Origin: Paenibacillus amylolyticus
GTDB taxonomy: Bacteria > Bacillota > Bacilli > Paenibacillales > Paenibacillaceae
Length of the DNA: 64,000 nucleotides
NCBI RefSeq assembly: GCF_003719335.1
Contig: NZ_RIAS01000001.1
Span: forward strand, 558,001 to 622,000
Reading direction: 5' to 3'
The notes beneath the pieces were generated by a model. The model had not been told where the DNA came from and searched no databases. It was given only the letters and a program-made list of their open reading frames with translations. This document shows positions 27,193-36,368 of this stretch, piece by piece. The position numbers and the translations under genes are program-made. The first letter of the stretch is position 1; every line of letters begins with the position of its first letter.

Positions 27193-27759
27193 CTATAATT
27201 GTGCAATCAAGTCATTACGTGAGAGCACCGTAAGCGGGTAGATGACACGGCGCTGGGAGAGCAATAGGCTGATCGTCGAATCAAACCCTGCTATCAGACC
27301 TTCCTCCAGACTGCGCTGTGCCTGCTCGCGAATGTACTCTACTCCCGGGAAATCACGTCCCGGCTCAATATAATCGGCAAGGCATACCACTTTGTCCAGC
27401 AGACTCATCCCTACCCTACCAGAAGTATGCCACCGAATGGCGTTAATAATTTCGGAATCGGACACACCATAATCCCGTTCAGCTACAAAGGCACCCACTT
27501 CCGAATGCCAAAGCTGTTTATCATGATGTAAAAGTTCTATATTTAATCCGTTATCACGAATAACTGCTTCCATCTCAGCTACCGGCCAATATTTGGCCAC
27601 GTCATGTAAAATCGCCGCTATATCCGCTTTTGCCGGATCAGCACCATACTTTTCAGCTAAGACAACGGCTGATTCCATAACACCCTGCGTATGTTTCCAG
27701 CGCTTGGCCGGCATCTGTGCAGAGACAGCCTCGATTAACCCCTCACGGCTTAGTGCCAT
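27193..27759 (-). CDS. yqeK: YqeK, HD-domain diadenosine tetraphosphate hydrolase
   Basis: A 188-residue HD-superfamily hydrolase. Metal ligands are the H in RWKHTQGV, the HD pair in AAILHDVAKY, and downstream H/D residues (LWHSEVGA; DYIEPGRD). YqeK proteins cleave Ap4A symmetrically to two ADP. Its start overlaps the end of nadD by 17 bp, and rsfS follows, the standard Firmicute order. Confidence 0.95.
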   Translation of the reverse strand: MALSREGLIEAVSAQMPAKRWKHTQGVMESAVVLAEKYGADPAKADIAAILHDVAKYWPVAEMEAVIRDNGLNIELLHHDKQLWHSEVGAFVAERDYGVSDSEIINAIRWHTSGRVGMSLLDKVVCLADYIEPGRDFPGVEYIREQAQRSLEEGLIAGFDSTISLLLSQRRVIYPLTVLSRNDLIAQL

Positions 27760-28333
27760 ATAAACCGCTCCTTACAATATATTGATGAACTGCATCGGGG
27801 ATCATAAACCGCACCGAATGTCCACTCGCAAGTCGTCTGCGAATAGCTGTGGATGAAATATCAACAAGCGGCATCTCGGCCAGCAGAACCCGTCCCTGCA
27901 ATGCATCCGGTAAATCGTCCAGATGTAGCTGGAAGCCCGGACGTCCAACACCGATGAAGGTCATTTTGGACGCCAGCTCTTCAATCTCTTCCCATTTGGG
28001 AAGGTAGTTCACCATATCCGCCCCAATGATAAAATAAAATTCATGCTCAGGGAAGCGGCTCCATAATTCACGCATAGTGTCAATTGTATAGGATACGCCG
28101 CCAAGTTCCATTTCGATGCCTAGTACTTCATACTGAGGAGCTTGCTTCACAGCCGCCTCGGTCATTTCCAGACGTTGTTTCCCCGTCGCACCTGCACTGG
28201 GTTTGTGAGGCGGGACATGGGACGGCATAAACCAGATTTCATCCAGTGCATGCGAATCCCTTGCCGCTTCCGCTGCCAGCAGATGCCCCATGTGGATCGG
28301 ATCAAACGTACCGCCCATGATGCCGATCTTCAC
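27743..28333 (-). CDS. nadD: nicotinate-nucleotide adenylyltransferase
   Basis: The enzyme forming deamido-NAD from nicotinate mononucleotide and ATP. GIMGGTFDPIHMGHLL at the N-terminus is the nucleotidyltransferase phosphate-binding motif, and VDISSTAIRRRL is the ISSTxIR motif. GTG at 28333 gives the canonical start at K-I-G and lies 10 nt after AAGGAG (28344-28349); the GTG at 28342 almost touches that site. 196 residues. The ribosome site overlaps the yhbY stop. Confidence 0.95.
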   Translation of the reverse strand: MKIGIMGGTFDPIHMGHLLAAEAARDSHALDEIWFMPSHVPPHKPSAGATGKQRLEMTEAAVKQAPQYEVLGIEMELGGVSYTIDTMRELWSRFPEHEFYFIIGADMVNYLPKWEEIEELASKMTFIGVGRPGFQLHLDDLPDALQGRVLLAEMPLVDISSTAIRRRLASGHSVRFMIPDAVHQYIVRSGLYGTKP

Positions 28334-28347
28334 CCGCGCCACGCTCC

Positions 28348-28641
28348 TTATCTTGGAAGTTCGATTTGTTTATTGTCGCGTGATTCTTTGTACAAGATAA
28401 TGGTGCTACCAATCACTTGCACAAGTTCACTGCCTGTTTCGCGAGCTATTTCTGCAGCAATTTCATTTTTATCATCAAGGTTATTGTTTAGCACTTGAAC
28501 TTTCATCAGTTCGCGCTTCTCAATTGCCTCTTCGATGTGACGGAACAAATGCTCATTCGTGCCCCCTTTACCAATTTGAAACACAGGGGTCAGATGATGT
28601 GCTTGTGACCGCAAAAAGCGCTTTTGTTTACCAGTTAACAT
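28348..28641 (-). CDS. yhbY: YhbY/YqeI RNA-binding protein (CRM domain)
   Basis: A 97-residue single CRS1-YhbY domain protein linked to pre-50S ribosome assembly. MLTGKQKRFLRSQAH at the start and the GKGG loop are diagnostic. ATG 28641 is chosen by homology; AAGGAG is 12 nt upstream. The frame extends further upstream without a ribosome site. Position between aroE and nadD equals B. subtilis yqeI. Confidence 0.93.
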   Translation of the reverse strand: MLTGKQKRFLRSQAHHLTPVFQIGKGGTNEHLFRHIEEAIEKRELMKVQVLNNNLDDKNEIAAEIARETGSELVQVIGSTIILYKESRDNKQIELPR

Positions 28642-28717
28642 GAATACTTCATACTCCTTATGTTGAGCAGGCTCTGCACATAGCACGAGGCTGATTCAGG
28701 GCCTGGCCGTTCAATTA

Positions 28718-29587
28718 TTATTTTTCAAAACTATCCAGTACTGCACGTCGCATCGTGTCGACAGGGGCAGGGATGCCAAGCCAGTGTTCAAATGCGACCG
28801 CTCCTTGATAAACAAACATCCCTAGTCCGCCATGCACGGTGCATCCGCGCAAACGGGACTCACGAAGCAGACGTGTCTCTAGCGGGTTGTATATCAGATC
28901 GCTGACAGCTGCCCCTTCCCGGATCCATGCAGGATCAACTGGCACATCATCCACATGTGGGTGCATGCCCGCTGCTGTCGTATTGATAACGATATCTGCC
29001 GTTGCGAGTACAGTTTGAGCATCCTGCATCCCGTTGCCGGAGATGTCTCCCAGACCATGACCTCGCAAATCCGCAGCAAGAGCTAGTGCTCTGTCAGCCG
29101 TGCGGTTCAGAATGCTGATCTGTTCAGGCTTTTCGAGTGCAAGCGCATAGATCACACCTCTTGCCGCGCCGCCTGCACCAAGAACAGCAATCCGTTTCCC
29201 TGCAAGCTGAGGAACAGCCTCTTCTTTCAACGAGCGCACATATCCAATTCCGTCGGTATTGTACCCTGTCAGCTTGCCATTTTCGTTCACGATCGTATTT
29301 ACTGCTCCAATTAAGCGAGCACTGTCATCAATCACATCGAGGTATTGCATCACCTGCTCCTTATGTGGAATCGTGACATTAACACCACGATAGCCCAAAG
29401 CAACAATGCCACGAATAGCAGCTTCAAGCTGATCAGGGTGCACATGCAGCGGCATGTACATTCCGTGCACACCGGTTGCTTGCAAAGCAGCATTATGCAT
29501 GGCCGGGGATTTGGAATGAGCAATCGGGTCCCCCATTACACCCAGCAGTACAGGAAGTGAAGATTTGAACTTATTTTCTGCTGACAT
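28718..29587 (-). CDS. aroE: shikimate dehydrogenase
   Basis: The NADP-dependent enzyme that reduces 3-dehydroshikimate in aromatic amino acid synthesis, 289 residues. The catalytic Lys is in NVTIPHKE (near residue 75), the dinucleotide loop is VLGAGGAARG, and SKSPAMHNAA forms the shikimate site. GGAGGCG precedes ATG 29587. Its place between yqeH and yhbY is conserved in Bacillales. Confidence 0.96.
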   Translation of the reverse strand: MSAENKFKSSLPVLLGVMGDPIAHSKSPAMHNAALQATGVHGMYMPLHVHPDQLEAAIRGIVALGYRGVNVTIPHKEQVMQYLDVIDDSARLIGAVNTIVNENGKLTGYNTDGIGYVRSLKEEAVPQLAGKRIAVLGAGGAARGVIYALALEKPEQISILNRTADRALALAADLRGHGLGDISGNGMQDAQTVLATADIVINTTAAGMHPHVDDVPVDPAWIREGAAVSDLIYNPLETRLLRESRLRGCTVHGGLGMFVYQGAVAFEHWLGIPAPVDTMRRAVLDSFEK

Positions 29588-29638
29588 CGATACGCCTCCG
29601 ATCTGATCCGTTGTTCGAATGTAAAGATTGTACCCAAA

Positions 29639-30766
29639 TTAGATCAGGGAAGGACGAATCTGTACCCGAATGCCTTTTGGAACATGGACAGCCACCAGGG
29701 CACCGTTATCTCCGTTAACCTTGATCCAGCCCAGACCAGAGATGAATACATCCGACTGACTTCCACGCTTGATTCGGAATTCATGTCTCGTCCATTCCGG
29801 CATCTCGGCCGCGTACTCACGTGTTGGCGGAGCCAGCAACTCACCCAAGTGATCACGGTATAAATCATCTGCCCGCTCCAGTTTCGTCCGGTGGATGTTC
29901 AAAGCAGTGCTGATGAAACAAGTAAACGATTGGCGATCCCCTTCAATAAAATCAAACCGAGCCATTCCCCCAAAGAACAGAGTCTGACCGGAATTCAATT
30001 GATATACAGCAGGTTTAAGCGGTTTCTCCGGCATGATCGCTGCAAGATCCTGGCGCGATACAATTTCGCTGAAGCGCCATGGATACACAATTCCCGGCGT
30101 GTCAATAATATATTTTCCGTCGTCCAGGGGAATGTTCACCATATCCAGTGTCGTTCCCGGATAACGAGAGGTCGTCAATTCTTGTTCCAGATCGCTGTAG
30201 TCTCGAATCAAACGGTTAATCAGTGTCGATTTACCGACATTGGTTCCACCGACAACGTACACATCCCGATCTCCACGGTACGTGCCTACGAGCTCAAGCA
30301 GACGGTCAAACCCTTGGTTTTGCTTCGCACTGCAGAGCACAACATCTACTGTCCGCAGGCCCTGTTCCTTGGCTTGCTTTTGCACCCAGTTCCGAACTTT
30401 GTTCCAGTTAGTAACTTTAGGAAGCAAGTCCGTTTTGTTCACAGCAAGCAGTACCGGATTGTTGCCAACAAAGCGTTGCAATCCGGAGATAATACTGCCA
30501 TCAAAATCAAACAAATCAACGATATGAATGACAAGCGCATCCTTATCCCCGATTTTGCTGAGCAGAGCCAGAAACTCGTCCTGATCCACCGTAACAGATG
30601 ATGACTCATTATAATTTTTGATACGGAAACAGCGCTGGCAGATGACCGGCTCACGGTCAAGTGCTTTTTCTGGAAGATATCCGGGCAAATCAGGATTTTC
30701 CGTTTGTAAATTCACGCCGCATCCACTGCATCTTACGGCAATATTGCCGTTATGCGGTTCTGTCAT
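29639..30766 (-). CDS. yqeH: YqeH, circularly permuted ribosome-assembly GTPase
   Basis: A 375-residue GTPase needed for 30S assembly. An N-terminal zinc finger (CSGCG ... CQRC) precedes the permuted G domain. G4 (VNKTDLLP) comes first, then G5 (CSAK), then G1 (GGTNVGKSTLIN) and G3 (DTPGI). The ATG overlaps the yqeG stop by 4 bp, and AGGAGG precedes it. Confidence 0.95.
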   Translation of the reverse strand: MTEPHNGNIAVRCSGCGVNLQTENPDLPGYLPEKALDREPVICQRCFRIKNYNESSSVTVDQDEFLALLSKIGDKDALVIHIVDLFDFDGSIISGLQRFVGNNPVLLAVNKTDLLPKVTNWNKVRNWVQKQAKEQGLRTVDVVLCSAKQNQGFDRLLELVGTYRGDRDVYVVGGTNVGKSTLINRLIRDYSDLEQELTTSRYPGTTLDMVNIPLDDGKYIIDTPGIVYPWRFSEIVSRQDLAAIMPEKPLKPAVYQLNSGQTLFFGGMARFDFIEGDRQSFTCFISTALNIHRTKLERADDLYRDHLGELLAPPTREYAAEMPEWTRHEFRIKRGSQSDVFISGLGWIKVNGDNGALVAVHVPKGIRVQIRPSLI

Positions 30767-31290
30767 TTCTTCTTTTCCTCCTCAAGCCATAAGCCTTTCT
30801 TACGCAAATTCGATAGAGCAATCCGTTCCACTCTCCGATTAAAGCGGGTCATAAAGCCCTCATCCCCGATGGAAATCGGCAGCACCAGAACGGTATAGAG
30901 TCCAAGCCTGTTCCCTCCATAAACATCGGTAAGCATCTGATCCCCTACAACAATCGTTTTTTCGGGAGTAAGCTCCATCATTTTCATTGCTTTACGAAAC
31001 GGTACATTCGATGGTTTGCGTGCACTATGCACAAACTGGATATCCAGCGGAGTCGCAAACAGGGAAACCCGATTCAGATTGTTATTGGACACAATCATCA
31101 GCTTGAATCCCACCTCTTTTACACGCGCGAACCATTCGATCAATTCTGGTGTAGCATCAGGTGCTTTGGCTCCAACAAGCGTATTATCCAGGTCAGTTAT
31201 GATTCCACGATACCCTTGAGCGTACAGTTCTTCCAAATCAATATCAAAAACCGTGTCTACACGCAGCTTGGGCATTAACATTTTAAACAA
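30763..31290 (-). CDS. yqeG: YqeG, HAD-family phosphatase
   Basis: A 175-residue HAD IIIA phosphatase with GIITDLDNTLVG (nucleophile Asp), IVSNNN and VVGDQMLTDVYGGN. It is the first gene of the yqeG-to-cvfB run. I prefer a TTG start at 31290, because GAGGTG (31297-31302) is 6 nt away; the ATG at 31317 has no ribosome site, and the ATG at 31281 is 15 nt from it. The substrate is unknown. Confidence 0.9.
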   Translation of the reverse strand: MFKMLMPKLRVDTVFDIDLEELYAQGYRGIITDLDNTLVGAKAPDATPELIEWFARVKEVGFKLMIVSNNNLNRVSLFATPLDIQFVHSARKPSNVPFRKAMKMMELTPEKTIVVGDQMLTDVYGGNRLGLYTVLVLPISIGDEGFMTRFNRRVERIALSNLRKKGLWLEEEKKK

Positions 31291-31370
31291 AGAAGTCACC
31301 TCAGTTTCATACGACACACTATATCACAAATCTGTCTTTCCTGAAAATGAAAACACCCTTTATCACGTTA

Positions 31371-31411
31371 AAAAAAGGAAAAACGGGACGGGCATTACCT
31401 ATGCCCGTTCC
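31371..31411 (-). terminator. terminator overlapping the transglutaminase stop codon
   Basis: ACGGGCAT (31388-31395) pairs perfectly with ATGCCCGT (31401-31408), with an outer GG/CC extension and a T-rich tail on the minus strand (31371-31383). The TAG stop (31399-31401) lies in the loop and stem, so termination and translation ends coincide. Confidence 0.85.
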
Positions 31412-33612
31412 GCTTTCAGTTCTTTCCGCAACTTCAAAGCTGCCTGATAGACAACTTTCCAATCATCGGCGGTTACGGTTGCCGGACTGTAGCGGGTCTG
31501 TTCAAATTTCATAAGCAACTCTTCCAATGTGCCTTGAGCAGATGGGATTAGCTGACTCCAGCGGGTTACGGACTCACGAAGCGTTTCGTCCCCACTGCGC
31601 GTCAGACCTCGTCTTCTTGCATAACGAATCCAGCGTTCTGTCTCAGCCAGCACCTTCTGTTCAGGTGTCAGCGGTCTGCCTGTCCGCAGTCGAAGCAGCA
31701 AAAATCGCAGTGAAAGGCGGTTGCGCCAGAACATATAAGCAACCCACAGTACGATAACAGCAACTGCAATCCAGATCACAAAAGTTGGAATCGCAGCTGT
31801 AGTCTGCTCAGGAGCAGGTGCTTGCTCTTCTTCTTGAACCGGTTCTTCCTCTGGTTGATCTTCTGGCTGATCCGCCGGCTGAACTTCTGGTGCTTCGGTC
31901 AGTAACGGCATATCAAATCCCGGTGTTGCTTCAACCGGAATCCATCCGTACTCGCCAAAATACACTTCTGCCCACGAATGTGCATCTGCATTCGTGACGG
32001 TGTAAGTCGTTTCAATGGGTGCACCTGGCTGCCGTGGAGCCTGCATGTCCGAGTTCAGCGACATCTGTCCGGGTGCATAACCCTTTACCCATCGGGCTGG
32101 GATGCCTTCCGCCCTTGCCATCATCACAAGCGCGGTGGAAAAGTAATCACAATACCCTTCACGAATATCAAACAAGAACCCTTCAACAAAATCATTGCTC
32201 ACTTTCCGGGACAGATCCGGATTGTTGGTGTAGTTGAAGTTTTGTTGTAAATAGTCTTGCAGTAATGCTACTTTTTCATACGGTGTTTTTGCGGACGCTG
32301 TAACCTCGGCCGCGAGATCCTTTACCCTTTCAGGGAATCGGGAAGGCAATTGCAAATACTTGTCGTCTGCCGGATTGCTTGTATACAGAGTATCTGCTGA
32401 TTTGGTACGAAGCTCATCTTCTACGATAATCGGCACTTCGGATACAACCGTATAGTTTTTGGGATACTGCGGCTGCTGACGCGATGTGACCACGTGCAAC
32501 TCCGCCCGCTCTGTATTCCAAAGCATACGATCCGCTCTTTCTTCACCATTCACAGAGCTCACTTGTGATATGGAGTATGCACCAAATAAAATGGGATATA
32601 CCGTGTCATTCAACATCGTTACTTTCTGTGTGACTTTTTTCGTATTTACTTTACCAGCCTCTTCATTTTCCAGCGTTTGACTGGCTGACACATTCTCCAT
32701 TGAAGCACGTCCAGGCTCATCCCAGCCCGTGCCTGTATATTCAGAACGCGTTTCACCCCGCCAGTAACTTCGATCACTGGTCGTAATGGACATGACTGGC
32801 GTGTAATCAAAGTTAAACCCACCGCCAAGCTGACTATCCTCACGGCTGTATCCTGACTCCGTTGCTGTAGGGATATCCAGTACTCCGTTCCCGGATTGAC
32901 TTGAAGATGTTCCCGTGTAATTTCGCCAAGCGGTGTAAGGATCGGTCAAGGTTGGCGGAATTTCCGGCATGTTCACACTGGCAACAATAATTAATGAGAA
33001 AATGATAGCAATATTCGCCAGTATTTTATAAGGATACCGAATCATTCGTTTCCAGCCCTGCGGATACTGAAGCTGATAATTACGGAAGTGCTGACATACG
33101 AGCCAACCCATACCTGCAAACATCACCCAGGCAATCTCAACCCAGAGTGGAATTTGAGTAAAGGAATCCAGAATGCCTAGAGATATGATATTAATTCCCA
33201 GGAACACAAGGATGCGGCGGGTTGAGTTTACAAGGCGAAGCGCAGCTTCTAACATCACCCATGCACACAAGGTAAACCAGATGTACGGAGGCATGTGCAA
33301 GATAAATTGCTCCATACGCTCTGTTAACGTCCCGTAAGGGATGTAAACCATGTAATCAATCAACGTTTTGTGCAAAATATATAAGAGAACAACGGCCTTG
33401 GTTATCGTTCGATACAGCATTTTAAAGGGAAGAATGACCTCCAAAATACTAACAGCTGCCAGAGTCCACAGCACCAGCGAAGTCGTCTCGGTATACCATG
33501 ACTCCTGGGTGAACGATATCCATTGCAACGCAATGAGAAATATCCAGAGCAAGGATGCCGCATGATACCAGGATCTTTTCAATCCCAAACTTTCATTTCT
33601 TATGGCATTCAT
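31399..33612 (-). CDS. TgpA-type membrane transglutaminase-like protein
   Basis: A 737-residue membrane protein. About six N-terminal TM helices precede an extracytoplasmic transglutaminase-like domain whose Cys-His-Asp triad is visible in EGYCDYFSTALVMMARA, DAHSWAEVYF and GWIPVEATPGF. After a Pro/Glu/Gln-rich linker comes a final TM helix and a cytoplasmic DUF4129-like tail. ATG 33612 overlaps the DUF58 stop by 4 bp and has GGGGGGAGG upstream. MoxR-DUF58-transglutaminase operons are common in bacteria; the target proteins are unknown. Confidence 0.9.
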   Translation of the reverse strand: MNAIRNESLGLKRSWYHAASLLWIFLIALQWISFTQESWYTETTSLVLWTLAAVSILEVILPFKMLYRTITKAVVLLYILHKTLIDYMVYIPYGTLTERMEQFILHMPPYIWFTLCAWVMLEAALRLVNSTRRILVFLGINIISLGILDSFTQIPLWVEIAWVMFAGMGWLVCQHFRNYQLQYPQGWKRMIRYPYKILANIAIIFSLIIVASVNMPEIPPTLTDPYTAWRNYTGTSSSQSGNGVLDIPTATESGYSREDSQLGGGFNFDYTPVMSITTSDRSYWRGETRSEYTGTGWDEPGRASMENVSASQTLENEEAGKVNTKKVTQKVTMLNDTVYPILFGAYSISQVSSVNGEERADRMLWNTERAELHVVTSRQQPQYPKNYTVVSEVPIIVEDELRTKSADTLYTSNPADDKYLQLPSRFPERVKDLAAEVTASAKTPYEKVALLQDYLQQNFNYTNNPDLSRKVSNDFVEGFLFDIREGYCDYFSTALVMMARAEGIPARWVKGYAPGQMSLNSDMQAPRQPGAPIETTYTVTNADAHSWAEVYFGEYGWIPVEATPGFDMPLLTEAPEVQPADQPEDQPEEEPVQEEEQAPAPEQTTAAIPTFVIWIAVAVIVLWVAYMFWRNRLSLRFLLLRLRTGRPLTPEQKVLAETERWIRYARRRGLTRSGDETLRESVTRWSQLIPSAQGTLEELLMKFEQTRYSPATVTADDWKVVYQAALKLRKELKAERA

Positions 33613-34856
33613 ACCGAACCTCCCCCCATAACCGTTGGAAGTTCCTGCAGGTGAGCAACACTGAATGATCTTGTGCCCCTGCCACGCAGCATGGCATTCC
33701 ATTCCTTACTTTGGCGAGATTCCGTTGAATCAATCAGAATGTGACATGGGGTCATGCCACGTGTATCTGCCCAGCGAAGCAACTCGAGAATCTTTTCATC
33801 TTTTTGTGGAGAGATGACAACAAAATAGGCTCCCTGCGGAAACTGACGGGCTAATTTCTCAACTCCAGGTAACAAGGTAGCATCCTTTCCGTTATCCTGG
33901 ATATCCACGAGATGATGCATCATCTTCTGCCGTTCAATCAGACTTTCACTTGGAGGCATGAAGGATGACTTATCAGCCAAGGTTAACAATCCCATCCCCA
34001 TGCGTTCCCTGCTGCCATAGTCTAGCAGAGAAGCTGTAGTAGAAACGGCCAGTTCGAATGCTTCACCGTGCGGATAACTTCCGGCGAGCGCATCCAGAAC
34101 CAGAATGGTTTTAGGCACAGACTCATGTTCAAATTCTTTAGATTTCCAGTTGCCTGTTTTTGCTGTAGCATTCCAGTGAATGCGAGAAAGACGGTCCCCA
34201 TAAACGTAGTCACGCACGCCGTTGATCTGGGTTGTTTCCCTGCGTGAACGTGTCAAGGCCGTCTGTGGCCCTGACAAGCGTGACTTGCGATCATACAGCT
34301 GCCAATAAGGAATAAATACCGTACGAGGTAAAACACGAAATTCACCACTGGCCTTGAATGTTCCGCGATGTTCGATCAATCCAAAAATATCCTCGCTAGC
34401 ACATTCCGTATCCGAAAAAACATATTTTCCCCGCTCAAGCGGTGGAGTTTGAAAGGACAGTTCACCCGTTCCCCGCATACTCGGGATCAGGCTTTCCTTA
34501 AATGACCACGATTCCCCATTATGTCGATGTAACATCTCACGCACGACCACATAAGGAAGCGGAAGAAATCCCGGAATGGTCAAGTTCAGCTTCACCCGCA
34601 CCTGATCACCGGCATGAAGCATTTCTTCATGATCCTGTCCGGAAGAGAGCCTCCGTACGCCCTGAGCCCGTTTCACACCGCTGAATCCGGCAATCGCAAG
34701 ATACAGGCAAAGCAGCGTTACCATGGACAAAAGCATAAGTGAGGTCTTTCCTCCTTGAAATAAAACGTACGCCAGACAGCACATCCACACCACGGCGATG
34801 CCCCATACGCGAGGGTGGCGCAGGCCTCGATTGACTGTAGTCAAAAGCGGTCTCAT
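33609..34856 (-). CDS. DUF58 (von Willebrand A-like) protein
   Basis: A 415-residue protein with two N-terminal hydrophobic helices (about residues 15-55), a beta-rich middle part, and the DUF58 signature RDYVYGDRLSRIHWNATAKTG (about 215-235) leading into a VWA-like fold. It is the middle gene of the MoxR operon and overlaps the transglutaminase by 4 bp. The start is ATG 34856, or TTG one codon earlier. MoxR-family ATPases are thought to remodel VWA proteins of this sort. Confidence 0.88.
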   Translation of the reverse strand: MRPLLTTVNRGLRHPRVWGIAVVWMCCLAYVLFQGGKTSLMLLSMVTLLCLYLAIAGFSGVKRAQGVRRLSSGQDHEEMLHAGDQVRVKLNLTIPGFLPLPYVVVREMLHRHNGESWSFKESLIPSMRGTGELSFQTPPLERGKYVFSDTECASEDIFGLIEHRGTFKASGEFRVLPRTVFIPYWQLYDRKSRLSGPQTALTRSRRETTQINGVRDYVYGDRLSRIHWNATAKTGNWKSKEFEHESVPKTILVLDALAGSYPHGEAFELAVSTTASLLDYGSRERMGMGLLTLADKSSFMPPSESLIERQKMMHHLVDIQDNGKDATLLPGVEKLARQFPQGAYFVVISPQKDEKILELLRWADTRGMTPCHILIDSTESRQSKEWNAMLRGRGTRSFSVAHLQELPTVMGGGSV

Positions 34857-34859
34857 CAA

Positions 34860-35816
34860 CTATTGCCCCATCGATACAGGCACACGAACCTGCTGTAATA
34901 CAGCGTTCAGAACGGCCTCTGAGCTCATGCTGTCCAATCTGGATTCGGGACGAAGCACAATACGATGAGAAATAACATACGGAGCCATCGTTTTCACATC
35001 ATCCGGCAGCACGTAGTCTCTCTCTTGCAGGAAGGCAAAAGCTTTCACGGCCATCATGAAGGAAATTGCAGCCCTTGGGCTAGCACCCAATAAAACAGAC
35101 GGGTGAGTGCGCGTGTGGCGAACAACATCCAGCAGATAATCCATCACAGGGTCTCCAATGAACACTTCTTTAATCTCTTGCTGGATAGCCGAGATCTGAT
35201 CCATGTGAGTCACAGATTCAAGCCGATCTACCGGTTGGCCCGATTGATGCTGCTTCAGCAACATTTTTTCAATATCCTTGTCGGGATAACCAAGGCTGAT
35301 TTTCAACATAAAACGGTCAAGCTGCGCTTCGGGTAACGTATAGGTCCCCTCAAAGTCAATCGGATTCTGTGTAGCACAGAGCATAAACGGATGCGGGAGA
35401 TCATACGTGTCACCGTCCACGGTTACACTGCGCTCTTCCATAACTTCCAGCAATGCGGATTGCGTTTTGGTCGTTGCACGGTTAATCTCGTCTGCGAGCA
35501 AAATATTGGTCATGACCGGACCCGGTCGGAAATAAAAACGCTCATCCTTCGGATGGAAAACAGAAACTCCTGTAATATCACTTGGCAGGATATCAGGATT
35601 ACATTGAATACGCCGGTATTCCCCGCGCATGGATTTTGATAGTGCTTTGATCAGCTGTGTTTTGCCCGTTCCCGGTACGTCTTCAATCAGAACGTGTCCA
35701 CCTGCTAGCAAAGCTGTGAGTAAAAGTTGAATTTCAAAGGACTTCCCCATAATGCAGGATTCCAGATTGGAACGAACTGCAGAGATGATTTGGATCGACT
35801 CTTTGCGCACAGGCAT
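34860..35816 (-). CDS. MoxR-family AAA+ ATPase
   Basis: A 318-residue AAA_3 ATPase. Walker A is EDVPGTGKTQL (about residues 44-54), Walker B is LLADEINRA, and sensor regions are ATQNP and GASPRAA. ATG 35816 is preferred: GGAGGTTAG precedes it and the family alignment begins at this point, while the open frame to 35864 has no site. It is the first gene of a three-gene operon with DUF58 and the transglutaminase. Confidence 0.93.
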   Translation of the reverse strand: MPVRKESIQIISAVRSNLESCIMGKSFEIQLLLTALLAGGHVLIEDVPGTGKTQLIKALSKSMRGEYRRIQCNPDILPSDITGVSVFHPKDERFYFRPGPVMTNILLADEINRATTKTQSALLEVMEERSVTVDGDTYDLPHPFMLCATQNPIDFEGTYTLPEAQLDRFMLKISLGYPDKDIEKMLLKQHQSGQPVDRLESVTHMDQISAIQQEIKEVFIGDPVMDYLLDVVRHTRTHPSVLLGASPRAAISFMMAVKAFAFLQERDYVLPDDVKTMAPYVISHRIVLRPESRLDSMSSEAVLNAVLQQVRVPVSMGQ

Positions 35817-35948
35817 GTGGTCTAACCTCCTAAAAAAGCATACAGATTTCCTTTTATTGTACATGATCCAACGTCACGAGTACACTCGAAGGAACTCACA
35901 ATTTGTTTCCAGTCGTCAGATTCACCGCATTTAACGCATAGATACGAC

Positions 35949-35983
35949 AAAAAAAAGGCCGCGGATCACATAGATCCGAAGCC
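35949..35983 (-). terminator. intrinsic terminator of the spoVA operon
   Basis: GGC..CGGATC (35957-35967) pairs with GATCCG..GCC (35973-35983), followed on the minus strand by eight T (35949-35956). It lies 30 bp after the spoVAEb stop. Confidence 0.9.
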
Positions 35984-36012
35984 CTTGCTTATCACAGCAT
36001 ATATTTAAAAAT

Positions 36013-36363
36013 TTAACCTTTTGGCCTGACAACCAGTGCCGCGAGAAAAGAAAAGATAATCGCCGACGATATCCCTGCCGCCGTGAGATCGAAAATACCG
36101 GTGATTACGCCTATCCAACCCTCTTTTTCCAGTTCGGTTAAAGCTCCGTGCACCAAAGAATTTCCAAAGCTTGTAATGGGAATGGATGCCCCTGCACCAG
36201 CGAATTTCACCAGAGGGTCATACAAACCAAAGGCATCAGCTACAGCACCAGCCACCACCAGCGTACTCATCGTATGCGCGGGTGTTAACTTCGCACCATC
36301 CATCAACAGCTGTCCGATCACACAGATCAGACCACCTACGATAAAAGCCCATAGAAATTGCAT
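36013..36363 (-). CDS. spoVAE: stage V sporulation protein AEb (DPA channel component)
   Basis: A 116-residue membrane protein with about four TM helices. QFLWAFIVGGLICVIGQLL and AGAGASIPITSFGNSLVHGA are typical of SpoVAEb. With SpoVAC and SpoVAD it moves dipicolinic acid into the forespore and out at germination. Last gene of the operon, 5 bp after spoVAD, and closed by a terminator. Confidence 0.95.
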   Translation of the reverse strand: MQFLWAFIVGGLICVIGQLLMDGAKLTPAHTMSTLVVAGAVADAFGLYDPLVKFAGAGASIPITSFGNSLVHGALTELEKEGWIGVITGIFDLTAAGISSAIIFSFLAALVVRPKG

Positions 36364-36368
36364 CTCTT

